The notes: generated by a model not told the origin, from the letters alone. A DNA stretch of 64,000 nt from an uncultured Bacteroidota bacterium (GCA_902622575.1 CACNQJ010000002.1:100482-164481), one strand, 5' to 3'; shown: positions 16,416-26,040, counted from the stretch's first letter. Made by a program: numbers and translations.

Positions 16416-18574
16416 TTCCTAAATAAAAAGTTTTCTGGCGGCTCAAGTCCTTTTAAGTTTTTAACAAAATAGTCCCATTTTCTTCTCATAAAGTAATTAC
16501 TCTGATCACCAAATCCATGTTTTTTGTTTGGAAAAATTATCAAGTCAAAGTCTTTGTTAGCTTTAATTAGCTCCTCAACGACAAGAAGGGTATTGTACGG
16601 AGGAACATTATTATCAAGATTACCATGAGCTAATAAGAGTTTGCCTTTTAGATTTTTTGCTAATAATTGATTTGCTTGATTATCATAATTAGTTTTTGTG
16701 AAGTCATAATCATTCGATCTTTCATTATCCTCTATTTCAATATTTTCTAAAAGTCCCTGCCATTTTTCACCCCAGTCCGCCTCATAATTTCTATTATCAT
16801 GATTTCCTGCACTTGAAACAGCTACATCGTAAAAATCTGGATATTCTAAAATTGCTCTAGTAGATGCAAATCCACCACCTGAATGTCCCCAAATACCAAC
16901 TCTATCAATGTCCATTCCCATGTATTTTTTGGAAAGGTCTTTAATTGTTTTAATATTATCTGGCAATCCATTATCACCCATATTTCCATAATATGCGTCG
17001 TGGAATGATTTGGAACGACCCGGTGTTCCCATTGCATCAACTGCAACAACAACAAAACCAAGTTCGGCGAGAGATTGGAAATCCCTTCTTGTTGTTGAAA
17101 AAGAATAATTTCTAACACTACCTGCTTGTGGACCTGGGTAAATATAGTTTAGTACTGGATATTTCTCTTTCTCATTGTAAAAACTTGGTAAGTGTAGGAT
17201 TCCGTAAAGGTCTGTTTCATTGTCTCTTGCTTTTACTGAAAATTCAATAGGTTTTTGCCAATTATTATTATTCAGCTGTGATATATCCACTCTATTAATT
17301 TCTTTTAGTGTTTCACCATTTCTGTTCTTTAAGAGTGTGATTGGTGGATTTTCTGTTGATGAATATGTAGTAGTAAAATAATTCCAATCATCTGATGGAT
17401 TAATGCTATGAGTTCCCTTTTCAGGTGTCAGGCAAGTTAGACCAGAGCCATCAAAATTTATTTTATACAAGTAAATATGATAAGGATTACCCTCTTCTTT
17501 CCCTCCGCCAGTGAAAAAGATTTCTCTTGATGATTCATCAACGTGTAACACATCTCTAACAAGCCAATCACCTTTTGTAATTCTATTTTTTAATTTACCA
17601 GTTTTTAAATCATGGAGATATAAATGTCCCCAATTATCTTTCTCTGAGTACCATAAAAACTCATTTGAATCAAAAAATACTTTCCAATTTTCACCGCTAA
17701 CTCCAGATTCATAATATGTTTTAGCGACTTCAGTGTATACAGATTTTACATCCCCTGTTTCAACATCAGCTATTTGTAAATGAGCTTCTTTATGATCTCT
17801 CGTTGATGAAATGAATGCAAGTTTTTCACTATCATCACTAAAATTCGCATCCAATAATGTTCCATCCCAATCAGCAATATGATCAGTAGTTGTAGACCTT
17901 TGATAATCTCTTCCCATTTTAAACTTTATAATTCGTCCAGAATTTACTTGGATAAAAATTCTTTCAATTTCAAATATCTTCTCATCACCTGGTAAAGTAT
18001 ATTTCCATTTTTGAAGTTTAGGATGACCAACATTCGTTGTAGCTAAATACATTTCTCCAACTCCTCTTGCATCTTGTCTAAATGTTGTTATAGTTTTTGA
18101 ATCAGGAGACCATTTTAAAACTGGTCTATCATTTTTTATCCATCCAGCATTATTTATTCCATATCCATAATCTTCATAACCATCAAATGTGAGTTGTTTC
18201 GTTTTATTATTAGTCAAATTTCTAACCCAAAGGTTATAGTCTTTTATATAAATACTTTTTTTACCATCAGGCGAAATAAATTCAAGATAATTTCTTCTTG
18301 GGCTTTTAGGACTCTCTAACTCTCCTTCTTTGATTTCTAAATCATTTACATTGATTAAAAATGATTTGAATACAGTATCATTTTTAGTTGTATAGTACAA
18401 TACATTATTATCCCAATTCTGAGAAATTATTGTATTGGCTACATATTTGTTAAGGTTTTGAGGTAAGTGTTTTGCAGCTTTTTCATAAACACTTACATCA
18501 ATTTTTGGGTTTAAATTATTACATGAAATAAATAAAAAAAGAAGAAATACCCAGGAAATGTATTTTATATTCAT
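16412..18574 (-). CDS. S9 family peptidase, dipeptidyl peptidase IV type (lipoprotein)
   Basis: The frame extends to a TTG at 18592, but ATG at 18574 gives a proper lipoprotein signal (ends FLFISC), so 720 residues. Beta-propeller region about 30-480, then alpha/beta hydrolase with S565 in GHSGGG, Asp in GNLDNNVPP and His in KKHGFG. It is about 165 residues shorter than the paralog at 6985-9648 because it lacks the charged insertion and has shorter propeller loops. Function is release of N-terminal dipeptides in the periplasm or at the cell surface. It starts 31 nt after the stop of an uncharacterised barrel protein gene on the same strand. Confidence 0.92.
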   Translation of the reverse strand: MNIKYISWVFLLFLFISCNNLNPKIDVSVYEKAAKHLPQNLNKYVANTIISQNWDNNVLYYTTKNDTVFKSFLINVNDLEIKEGELESPKSPRRNYLEFISPDGKKSIYIKDYNLWVRNLTNNKTKQLTFDGYEDYGYGINNAGWIKNDRPVLKWSPDSKTITTFRQDARGVGEMYLATTNVGHPKLQKWKYTLPGDEKIFEIERIFIQVNSGRIIKFKMGRDYQRSTTTDHIADWDGTLLDANFSDDSEKLAFISSTRDHKEAHLQIADVETGDVKSVYTEVAKTYYESGVSGENWKVFFDSNEFLWYSEKDNWGHLYLHDLKTGKLKNRITKGDWLVRDVLHVDESSREIFFTGGGKEEGNPYHIYLYKINFDGSGLTCLTPEKGTHSINPSDDWNYFTTTYSSTENPPITLLKNRNGETLKEINRVDISQLNNNNWQKPIEFSVKARDNETDLYGILHLPSFYNEKEKYPVLNYIYPGPQAGSVRNYSFSTTRRDFQSLAELGFVVVAVDAMGTPGRSKSFHDAYYGNMGDNGLPDNIKTIKDLSKKYMGMDIDRVGIWGHSGGGFASTRAILEYPDFYDVAVSSAGNHDNRNYEADWGEKWQGLLENIEIEDNERSNDYDFTKTNYDNQANQLLAKNLKGKLLLAHGNLDNNVPPYNTLLVVEELIKANKDFDLIIFPNKKHGFGDQSNYFMRRKWDYFVKNLKGLEPPENFLFRN

Positions 18575-18604
18575 AAATAAATTATGACTCAAGTTAAAAC
18601 TTTT

Positions 18605-19804
18605 TTATAATCTGGTATTTATTATACTATTATATATTGAGCCAAAGGTATAACTAAGCCCAATGGAGAAGTTTGTTCTGTAATCAGTTGCAATTTCTCT
18701 TTGTTGAAGAAGTAAATCTTCAATTGAAGTATTTCCTGCCGCTAAACTATACTGCTCTCTAATTAAATTTACATTTCCTGAAAGTCTAACAGCCAAACCT
18801 TCGAAAACTCTGATATCTAAATCACCACGTAGCGAAAATCTCTTCTTGGTACCATCATTTAAAAATTGTGTAGCATTTAAATATGAGCTTACATTACCCC
18901 ATTTTTGTCTAAATCGAATATTCAAGCTCAATGTTTGAGATGATAATTCTTGTTTTTCGTAACCATAAATGGTTTTTTCTATATAATTTCTTTTACCTAC
19001 ACCTATTCTGTATGCAAGAGTAATTTCTTTACTCAACACATCTCTGTAAGGGTAAAAGCTATACTCAATGGCCGGTGCTATGTACCTATTAAGATCAATA
19101 TTTTCATATGTGTTTTGAAATATACCAAAAAACGCTCCTGCTGAAAAATGATCAGAAATACTTCTAATTACTCTACCATTAAAACTTGTAGTTTTTCTAT
19201 TACTTAGGTATTCATCATCATTACTAACAAATTTTCTATTTGTTTCTCGTCTTGTAATTTCTGCGCCAATTCTCCAATCCTCAGTAAGTTTATCAATTTC
19301 AAACTCAACTTCATATCTGTTAGTTTGTCTACTCTCCTCTTTATCATTATTGTATGAGCCAGATAATTCAAAAACCCAATTCTTCCATTTGTCATCATAT
19401 ACAGTCAAATCCTTAAAATTTGAATCAACATCTATAGTAAGATTATAATTTGCTTTTTCAAGAAAAGGAACCAATGCTAGTTTTAATTTATTGAGTAATT
19501 TATCTCTTAAACTACTTGATGTATCATTAGAATATCCAACAGCAGTTGCAGTGGAGCTTAAGCTTTTGTAATCATTGTTTCCATCAATCTTTATCTCAAA
19601 TGAGCGGGACCCAGTTGGGTTTCTTTCATCACGAATAAAAATTTCAACATCAGCTAAATCTTGATCTCTAACATATTCCAAAAAGGTGGTTTCTTGTTTT
19701 ATATAGTTTTCATCACAACGACAATCAATATATGCTTTGATTTTTTTTCCTTGACTAAAAGAAGCGGCGGAGAATAATAAAAATATTATAAAAAATCTAT
19801 TCAT
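18605..19804 (-). CDS. Uncharacterised outer-membrane beta-barrel protein
   Basis: The long frame runs to 20005, but ATG at 19804 yields a clear signal peptide (MNRFFIIFLLFSAASFSQG), so the gene is taken as 399 residues. The mature N-terminus has IDCRCDENYIKQE, FLEYVRDQDLADVEIFI and TGSRSFEI, a pattern I associate with a widespread Bacteroidota family without known function. The rest is amphipathic beta strands with an aromatic-rich end, consistent with a barrel. Its start is 70 nt from the divergent mutarotase start at 19875. It is upstream of, and probably co-transcribed with, the DPP IV-type gene. Confidence 0.7.
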   Translation of the reverse strand: MNRFFIIFLLFSAASFSQGKKIKAYIDCRCDENYIKQETTFLEYVRDQDLADVEIFIRDERNPTGSRSFEIKIDGNNDYKSLSSTATAVGYSNDTSSSLRDKLLNKLKLALVPFLEKANYNLTIDVDSNFKDLTVYDDKWKNWVFELSGSYNNDKEESRQTNRYEVEFEIDKLTEDWRIGAEITRRETNRKFVSNDDEYLSNRKTTSFNGRVIRSISDHFSAGAFFGIFQNTYENIDLNRYIAPAIEYSFYPYRDVLSKEITLAYRIGVGKRNYIEKTIYGYEKQELSSQTLSLNIRFRQKWGNVSSYLNATQFLNDGTKKRFSLRGDLDIRVFEGLAVRLSGNVNLIREQYSLAAGNTSIEDLLLQQREIATDYRTNFSIGLSYTFGSIYNSIINTRL

Positions 19805-19874
19805 GTTAATTTTTATAATTTTAAAGCAAAAGTTGGACCCAAATATGCTAAAAAGATTAATAATTCTTTTAAAA

Positions 19875-20999
19875 ATGAATAAATATATTTTTTCATATGC
19901 CATAATACTTATATTGACAATAATTTCATGTTCAAATATTAAAGATGATAAAGTGTTATTTGGTAAATTAAAAAATGGTAAGGATGTGTATAAATATATT
20001 CTCACAAATGATGTTTGCGAGGTAGAAGTAATTAGCTATGGCGCTATAATAACAAGTATTAAATTTCCTGATATAAATAATAATTTAGTTGATGTTGTTC
20101 TAGGTTTCAATGATTTAGAGCCTTACTTAGAAAAACATCCATATTTTGGAGCAATTATAGGTCGATATGCAAATAGAATTGCTGATGGTAAATTTAAATT
20201 AAACAATATTGATTACAATCTTGCATTAAATAATAACGGAACATCATTGCATGGTGGTATTCAAGGATTTGACAAGGTAAATTGGAATGTTGTCTCATAT
20301 GATTCTGAAAATAAACGATACATTAAACTTAATTATTTATCAAAAGATATGGAGGAGGGTTACCCTGGAAATTTAAATATTTACGTAACCTATACGCTTA
20401 CGGTTAATAATGAGCTTAAAGTTGAGTATGAGGCTGAAACTGATAAGACTACCATTATAAATCCAACTCAACATTCATATTTTAATCTTTCAGGTGAAAG
20501 TTCGGGTGATGTCCTTGATCATCTATTGGTTTTAAATGCTGATAGTTACTTACCTGTAAATAAAAATATTATTCCAACAGGTGACATAAGGAGTGTAGAG
20601 GGTACTCCATTCGATTTTAGAGAAAGAAAAAAAATCGGAAGAGATTTGAATGAAAATGATGATCAATTAGCTTTGGGAAATGGTTATGATCATTGTTGGG
20701 TTTTAAATGACTACGGTAAAGGTTTGAGAAAAATCAGTGAGGTATTCAGCGAAGATACAATGATTAAAATGGAAGTATTTTCTGATTTGCCTGGTGTTCA
20801 ATTATACATTGGAAATTTTTTAGATGGGACTATAAAATCAAAAAAAGGTAAACAATACATCAAAAGGTCAGGCTTTTGCTTAGAAACCCAGTATTTTCCA
20901 AATTCGCCCAACACAAGTGATTTTCCGTCTACTGTTTTGGAACCAGGAGAAAAGTTTTTTTCAAAAACAACTTTTAAATTTTCTATTCAGAAAAAATAA
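19875..20999 (+). CDS. galM: Aldose 1-epimerase (galactose mutarotase), lipoprotein form
   Basis: The frame is open from 19803, but ATG at 19875 gives a lipoprotein signal (ends TIISC); 374 residues. Family motifs: GRYANRIADGKF, SLHGGIQGFDKVNW, the catalytic His in NPTQHSYFNLSG, and the catalytic Glu in FCLETQYFPNSPN. It interconverts alpha and beta anomers of hexoses. Being periplasmic and 14 nt upstream of an alpha-L-fucosidase, it probably handles sugars released by that enzyme. Confidence 0.9.
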   Translation: MNKYIFSYAIILILTIISCSNIKDDKVLFGKLKNGKDVYKYILTNDVCEVEVISYGAIITSIKFPDINNNLVDVVLGFNDLEPYLEKHPYFGAIIGRYANRIADGKFKLNNIDYNLALNNNGTSLHGGIQGFDKVNWNVVSYDSENKRYIKLNYLSKDMEEGYPGNLNIYVTYTLTVNNELKVEYEAETDKTTIINPTQHSYFNLSGESSGDVLDHLLVLNADSYLPVNKNIIPTGDIRSVEGTPFDFRERKKIGRDLNENDDQLALGNGYDHCWVLNDYGKGLRKISEVFSEDTMIKMEVFSDLPGVQLYIGNFLDGTIKSKKGKQYIKRSGFCLETQYFPNSPNTSDFPSTVLEPGEKFFSKTTFKFSIQKK

Positions 21000-21013
21000 A
21001 CTTAATAAAAATT

Positions 21014-22339
21014 ATGAAAAGATTTGTATTGATTTTTTTAGCAATTTTACCTGCATTTTGTCTTTCACAAAATAGTTTACAAAAAAATAAAATGGATTGG
21101 TTTGAAGATGCTAAGCTTGGTATTTTCATCCATTGGGGAATTTATTCAGTTAATGGAATTAGTGAGTCATGGTCATTTTTCAATGAATATATTTCACATG
21201 ATGATTATATGAAACAATTAGATGGATTCACCGCCAATAATTATAATCCAAATGATTGGGTGAAGTTAATAAAAGAAAGTGGAGCAAAATATACTGTTAT
21301 AACATCAAAACATCATGATGGTTTTGCATTATGGAAATCAAAACATGGTGATTTAAATTCTTTTTATAATTCAATTTCTAAAAAGGATGTTCTGACACCC
21401 TTTGTCAGGGCAGTAAAGAAAAATGATTTAAAGCTAGGACTGTATTTTTCTTTGCCAGATTGGTCATTTAATGACTACACTCATCATACAACTAGTATTA
21501 AAAGATATAATATTAAAGATAATCCCGAAAGGTGGAGTAAATTTCAAAAATATATGTTTTCTCAATTGGATGAGTTATCCAAAAATTTTAACCCTGATTT
21601 ATGGTGGTTTGATGGGGATTGGGAGCATAAATCTGAAGATTGGAACGTTAATAAAATCAAGTCCAAATTATTAACTAAAAACCAAAATGTCATATTTAAC
21701 TCGAGATTAAATGGAAATGGAGATTACGAAACACCTGAAATTGGAATACCTGTTTTAAGACCTGAAAGTAGATATTGGGAATTGTGTGTTACTATGAATG
21801 ACTCTTGGGGTTATCAAAAAAATGATAAGAACTATAAGACACCTATGCAGATAATTGACTTGTTTGTTGATACACTGAGTAAGGGTGGAAATTTACTATT
21901 AGGTATAGGTCCTGAATCTGATGGTACTATACCAATTGAACAAAAAGAGATATTGAAGGAACTAGGAAAATGGACAAAAAAGCATAATAAAGCTATATAT
22001 AATACTAGAAGAGGAATTTCATATGATCATTTTTATGGACCAACAACTTTGTCAAAAGATAAAAAAACATTGTATTTATATGTAAGGGATTTTCCTAAAG
22101 ATGGAAAGATAGTTTTAAAAGGTTTAAGAAATAAAATCAATAGAGCTTATGTGGTAGGAAACGGAACTATTTTAGAAAATCAAACCATCTGTAAAGTATA
22201 CTGGAATAAGTATCCAGGAATAACTTATATCGAGATTCCTAATGATTCAATAGATAAATATTATACCACAGTTGCCGTTGTGTTAGACGGAGAAATTGAT
22301 TTATACAGAGAAAAAATTGGTGCAATTGAGCAAAATTAG
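21014..22339 (+). CDS. GH29 alpha-L-fucosidase (first copy)
   Basis: A 441-residue secreted glycosidase with a signal peptide ending FCLSQ. GH29 signatures: KLGIFIHWGIYSV, TSKHHDGFALWKS, and the nucleophile D200 in LWWFDGDWE. A C-terminal beta domain follows GNLLLGIGP. It removes fucose from glycans, but whether it prefers alpha-1,2, 1,3 or 1,4 linkages cannot be read from sequence. It is in an operon with the mutarotase. Another GH29 of the same length lies at 43314-44639 but is clearly divergent, so this is not a recent duplication. Confidence 0.92.
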   Translation: MKRFVLIFLAILPAFCLSQNSLQKNKMDWFEDAKLGIFIHWGIYSVNGISESWSFFNEYISHDDYMKQLDGFTANNYNPNDWVKLIKESGAKYTVITSKHHDGFALWKSKHGDLNSFYNSISKKDVLTPFVRAVKKNDLKLGLYFSLPDWSFNDYTHHTTSIKRYNIKDNPERWSKFQKYMFSQLDELSKNFNPDLWWFDGDWEHKSEDWNVNKIKSKLLTKNQNVIFNSRLNGNGDYETPEIGIPVLRPESRYWELCVTMNDSWGYQKNDKNYKTPMQIIDLFVDTLSKGGNLLLGIGPESDGTIPIEQKEILKELGKWTKKHNKAIYNTRRGISYDHFYGPTTLSKDKKTLYLYVRDFPKDGKIVLKGLRNKINRAYVVGNGTILENQTICKVYWNKYPGITYIEIPNDSIDKYYTTVAVVLDGEIDLYREKIGAIEQN

Positions 22340-22364
22340 CAGCACATTATAAATTTTTAGTTAA

Positions 22365-22700
22365 TTAGTTATATTTTGTGCACCAATCGTTAGTGGATTT
22401 AGTTGTAAAATTATCCGATATTGTCAATTTAAATCTAAAATTCATTGATTGATCATCGAACTGTAGTTCAGCAACCTCAATTACTTCTTTTGAACATTCA
22501 CTATCACAATAGCAAGAGTCAGCGTTTGATATGGAGAATCCTGATTTAAGATAAAAAAATTGACTTCCACCACCAGTTGATTCATTTGTAATGGTTACAT
22601 AGTTGACATTTTTATATGTGGGAGCAGTTTGTTGAAAATCATCAACACTTTCAGATGAGCAAGAAAGCAATATAAAAAAAATGAAAATTTGATATCTCAT
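22365..22700 (-). CDS. Small Cys-rich lipoprotein, unknown function
   Basis: A 111-residue protein with a lipoprotein signal (MRYQIFIFFILLSC). The mature part contains a CYCDSEC cluster in the middle and a Cys near the C-terminus (NDWCTKYN), suggesting disulfides or metal binding. No family recognised. It starts 72 nt after the stop of the last gene of the ABC transporter operon and has the same orientation, so it may be part of it. Confidence 0.6.
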   Translation of the reverse strand: MRYQIFIFFILLSCSSESVDDFQQTAPTYKNVNYVTITNESTGGGSQFFYLKSGFSISNADSCYCDSECSKEVIEVAELQFDDQSMNFRFKLTISDNFTTKSTNDWCTKYN

Positions 22701-22772
22701 ATGATAAACTGTACAATGATTATGCCAATAAACTTAAGCTTTTTTACAACTTACAATTTATTTAGTTGAGAA

Positions 22773-23207
22773 TTATTCTTTTACGGCATCAGCATCGTAC
22801 ATTAAATAAACACCACTACTAACATCTTCTCTTTTTAATTTTAATTTACCTATCACCGTAACAAGTTCATCCATAAAAAATGAATCATGACCAGGCCTTA
22901 GTGTTAATTCAATTGCAGATTCTGGACCCCCATAGCCGCAGAAGAAACAATCAGCATATGGATTTTGTGAAAGCACAAATACGCCTTCATCTGGGGCTAA
23001 TGTTAACATGTATCCTGTTATTTTTACTATTTTACCATCAAGCTTTTCAACTTCCTCCCCAAAATAAGGAGTTTGAAAATAACCATCAACATCTTCACGG
23101 TATTCTGACTTGTAATACACATCTCTTAGCTTAAACCAGTCAATCTCAATTTGTGAGAACATACTATTAGTCATAAAGAAAACAAGTATGTATAAAATTT
23201 TATTCAT
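22773..23207 (-). CDS. Exported DUF3299-like protein in ABC transporter operon
   Basis: A 144-residue protein with a signal peptide ending NSMFSQ. The core KLDGKIVKITGYMLTL, followed by FVLSQNPYADCFFCG and GPESAIEL, resembles DUF3299-like OB-fold proteins, and the CFFCG pair may bind metal or be redox active. The start overlaps the upstream permease gene by 8 nt, which implies joint expression with it. This gene order (ATPase, permease, small exported protein) suggests that it acts with the exporter. The family assignment is by pattern only. Confidence 0.65.
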   Translation of the reverse strand: MNKILYILVFFMTNSMFSQIEIDWFKLRDVYYKSEYREDVDGYFQTPYFGEEVEKLDGKIVKITGYMLTLAPDEGVFVLSQNPYADCFFCGYGGPESAIELTLRPGHDSFFMDELVTVIGKLKLKREDVSSGVYLMYDADAVKE

Positions 23208-24420
23208 CTGCCAATGTTTCGGAAATATTCAAATTATATACTTGAAGAGCAGGAATTATTGATGAAATTAATCCAATAAAAATTGATAAAACTAACAGCC
23301 ATAACTCTTCATTTAAAATGCCAAAAGCATTTAAATTATAATTCAAACTTTCTTCCATTAACGAAGATACAAACATAACTCCTAATCTGCTCACCAATAG
23401 CCCAATAAAGAATCCAACAGTTGTTAAAATTAAACTTTCGAAAATTATCATCATTGATAGTTGTCTTCTAGAGGAACCTAATGTTCTGATTAATGCCATT
23501 TCATATTTTCTTTCTCTCATTGAATTAAATAAATTAATGAATAAGCTAAAACCAGAAACAATTATAATTAGATAAGCTAGGTATGTTAAGGTTTCAATTC
23601 CAAATCCAAAAAGTTTAAAGAGTCTAGAAATTTCATATGATGGAACTGCTGCTTGCAGATTGGTGTTTTCATTTATTTGCCTAGGAAATTGAATAATATT
23701 CATTGGACTTTTAAACTTTATTAACATAGCAGTAATTTCTTTGTCATCGTGGTCATGTTCATGTTCTTCATCGTGGTCATGTTCATGTTCTTCATCGTGG
23801 TCGTGATCATCATGGAGATCCCAGATGCTTTCGGGCGATGTAACTATTAGTTGGTCAATGACTGAGTTAGATGGTTCTAATAATCCAACCACTTTAAATA
23901 ATTGATCTGAGTGTTGTTCTCCTGTCTCTCTTAATCCGTGAGAACTTATGAGCTCATCATCAATAGATATATTTAGTTTTGTATGTATTTTTGATCCAAC
24001 TACTACCTCTAATGGATTATTCCATTTTCTTCCTTTTTTAATTTTTGCATTGTACAACTCTAGAAATTTTTCTTCTGTACCTACTATTCTGTAACCTTTA
24101 TAATTATCTCCATAAAGCAGGTCAATGCTTGATCCAACCATCCTATTATTTTTAATTTTCTTAGCATCTTCAAAAGATATATTTCCTGTTGGAGAATCAA
24201 TATGATAAACAGCAGAGAGTATTAGTTGCAGTGGACTGCCCTTAGCTCCAACTACCATATCAATACCCTTTAAGTTGTTATCCATTTGGGTTTTAATTAA
24301 ACTGTTTAATTGTAATAAAAGAGAAATTATTCCAATACCAAATATTAATAACGCTAAACTCAAAATGGAGCTCAATGGTTTACTTATTATATTCTTTATG
24401 CTTAATTTAAATATATTCAA
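23200..24420 (-). CDS. ABC transporter permease (FtsX/MacB type) with His-rich loop
   Basis: A 406-residue permease beginning at TTG, whose last two bases are shared with the ATPase stop (TTGA). There is an N-terminal helix, a large periplasmic MacB-like domain (about 45-265), then three C-terminal helices with the MRERKYEMALIRTLGSSRRQL cytoplasmic segment. The domain carries a His/Asp/Glu-rich stretch at about 202-227, built from 24-bp tandem repeats. MacB-type systems move lipoproteins, peptides or other substrates across the envelope without transmembrane pumping. The His-rich loop suggests a link to Zn, Ni or Cu (inference). Confidence 0.88.
   Translation of the reverse strand: MNIFKLSIKNIISKPLSSILSLALLIFGIGIISLLLQLNSLIKTQMDNNLKGIDMVVGAKGSPLQLILSAVYHIDSPTGNISFEDAKKIKNNRMVGSSIDLLYGDNYKGYRIVGTEEKFLELYNAKIKKGRKWNNPLEVVVGSKIHTKLNISIDDELISSHGLRETGEQHSDQLFKVVGLLEPSNSVIDQLIVTSPESIWDLHDDHDHDEEHEHDHDEEHEHDHDDKEITAMLIKFKSPMNIIQFPRQINENTNLQAAVPSYEISRLFKLFGFGIETLTYLAYLIIIVSGFSLFINLFNSMRERKYEMALIRTLGSSRRQLSMMIIFESLILTTVGFFIGLLVSRLGVMFVSSLMEESLNYNLNAFGILNEELWLLVLSIFIGLISSIIPALQVYNLNISETLADE
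23744..23810. repeat. 24-bp in-frame tandem repeat encoding a His/Asp/Glu loop
   Basis: Two perfect 24-bp units (23744-23767 and 23768-23791) and a partial third with a few substitutions. On the minus strand each encodes eight residues alternating His with Asp or Glu. A unit length that is a multiple of three keeps the frame, so copy number can vary without a frameshift. Confidence 0.9.
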
Positions 24421-25040
24421 AGCTTTATGGATTTTTTAAAATGTTTCTTTAATCTATTATCATGAGTTATTACAACTAGCTGTGCATTAAATTCTGAAGC
24501 TTGTTTTTTTAGCAGTTTAATAACTCTATCACAATTTTCGTCATCTAAGCTAGATGTTGGCTCATCAGCTAAAATTAATTTTGGCGAATTAACAATTGCC
24601 ATAGCTATACAAGCTCGTTGTTTCTCTCCTTGGCTTAATTTTTTTGGATTTTTATTTTTTTTATCTAAAATATTTAAACTGCTTAAAATGTCATGAATCC
24701 TGCCTTGACTCACTTTATTGCCTAAGTATTGAGCAAGCTGAAGATTTTCCTTCACAGTTAGTGAATTGACAAAGTGAGGCTTCTGAAAAACAATTCCAAT
24801 GTTTTGACCTCTAAATCTATCAAGTTCATATTGCGTTAGTTTGCTAATGTCTTGTCCGTACAAATTAATCGAACCAGAATCTGATTGTAAAAGTCCTGCT
24901 AGCAGATGTAATAAGGTAGTTTTACCAATCCCAGAACTACCTATGATTAACAGATTTTCATTTTTTCCCAGGTTAATATCTGGAAAACTAAATGCTGCTT
25001 GGTCATTATACTTAAAGTTTAGTTTTTTAGTTTGAATCAT
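24417..25040 (-). CDS. ABC transporter ATP-binding protein (LolD/MacB type)
   Basis: A 207-residue ATPase: Walker A GSSGIGKT (34-41), Q-loop FQKPHF (85-90), signature LSQGE (135-139), Walker B LILADE (155-160) and switch His193. It is typical of the LolD/MacB group that pairs with FtsX-like permeases, and the permease follows with overlapping stop and start. First gene of a three- or four-gene operon. A candidate -7 promoter element lies 20 nt upstream. Confidence 0.93.
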   Translation of the reverse strand: MIQTKKLNFKYNDQAAFSFPDINLGKNENLLIIGSSGIGKTTLLHLLAGLLQSDSGSINLYGQDISKLTQYELDRFRGQNIGIVFQKPHFVNSLTVKENLQLAQYLGNKVSQGRIHDILSSLNILDKKNKNPKKLSQGEKQRACIAMAIVNSPKLILADEPTSSLDDENCDRVIKLLKKQASEFNAQLVVITHDNRLKKHFKKSIKL

Positions 25041-25059
25041 TATTTAAATATATCACTTT

Positions 25060-25067
25060 CAAAAATA
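25060..25067 (-). promoter_or_regulatory. -7 element upstream of the ABC transporter operon
   Basis: On the minus strand this reads TATTTTTG, an exact TAnnTTTG match, about 20 nt before the ATPase ATG. No TTG is found at the expected -33 position, so confidence is limited. Confidence 0.4.
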
Positions 25068-25134
25068 ATTTTAAAACTATTGTTAAATCATAAACATTTT
25101 ATAATTTAGAATCTTTCAAAATAAGTCAATAATT

Positions 25135-26040
25135 ATGAATAAATATATAATACTTTGTTTTTCGTGCATTATGTTGTGCATTACTAATAATGCTCAATCT
25201 AAAAAGAATAAAGATATTGAATCCATAAAATCAATGTGTGGTTGTTTTAAAATTGATTTTAACTTTTCTGAAACTTTTGTTTTCTCGGACGACAAAAATT
25301 ATGAAAAATCAAAAACATATCGATCTGGTGCTACAGAATGGGGGCAATTGGTTGTTGATGAAAAAAATAAAATATCAATCCAACATTTGCTAATTGTTGG
25401 AAGTAAGCAGTTCCCTACGATTGTCAAACATTGGAGACAAGACTGGTTGTACCAAAATACAGACCTATATGTTTACGATAAGAATGATAAATGGTCCTAT
25501 GTAAATTTAGATAAAAAAGATGTAAAGGGTCAATGGACTCAAAAGGTTTTTCAAGTTGATGATAGTCCACGTTATGAAGGTTCATCATCATGGGTACATG
25601 TTGATGGAAAAAGCTTTTGGGAAAATACTACGCCTGCACCATTACCAAGAAGAGAATTTTCTAAGAGAACAGACTATAATGTTACACTTAGAGGTAACAG
25701 ACATGAGGTTACTGATGATGGTTGGCTCCATGATCAAAATAATAAAAAAATCCAAAAAGAAGATGACCAATCACAGTTTGTACTTGCTCACGAAAAAGGT
25801 TACAGCACATACACAAGAGTCCCCGACAGTGAATGTAAAGCAGCAGTTGATTGGTGGGAAAAAAATTCTAATAAATGGAAAATGGTAAGAGACAAGTGGG
25901 ATACTATTTATAGTTCAAAAAAGGATTTAGCTTTAAAGCCGTCTGTTGATGATAAAAAATTATATAGCTACTTATTTTCGCCTACCTTAGACGAAAAAAA
26001 TGAAATAGAATCTACAATAGATATGTTTCTGATGGATTAA
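25135..26040 (+). CDS. Exported DUF6607-like protein
   Basis: A 301-residue protein with a signal peptide ending CITNNAQ. The mature protein starts with a charged stretch, then MCGCFKIDFNFSETF, and continues with WGQLVVDEKNKISIQHLLIVG, IVKHWRQDW, WVHVDGKSFWENT and APLPRREFSKR. From memory these match the DUF6607 family of Bacteroidota, exported proteins of unknown function. The CGC pair is conserved in what I recall of the family. It is alone on its strand and its 3' end overlaps a convergent SDR gene by 4 nt. No function assigned. Confidence 0.7.
   Translation: MNKYIILCFSCIMLCITNNAQSKKNKDIESIKSMCGCFKIDFNFSETFVFSDDKNYEKSKTYRSGATEWGQLVVDEKNKISIQHLLIVGSKQFPTIVKHWRQDWLYQNTDLYVYDKNDKWSYVNLDKKDVKGQWTQKVFQVDDSPRYEGSSSWVHVDGKSFWENTTPAPLPRREFSKRTDYNVTLRGNRHEVTDDGWLHDQNNKKIQKEDDQSQFVLAHEKGYSTYTRVPDSECKAAVDWWEKNSNKWKMVRDKWDTIYSSKKDLALKPSVDDKKLYSYLFSPTLDEKNEIESTIDMFLMD

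Noticed and set aside
19805..20005. N-terminal extension of the barrel protein to 20005
   Set aside because: The extension precedes a perfect signal peptide at 19804 and would overlap the divergent mutarotase region; it is non-coding.
23744..23810. Short tandem repeats considered as a CRISPR array
   Set aside because: Units are contiguous with no spacers, inside a coding frame, and encode a His-rich loop.
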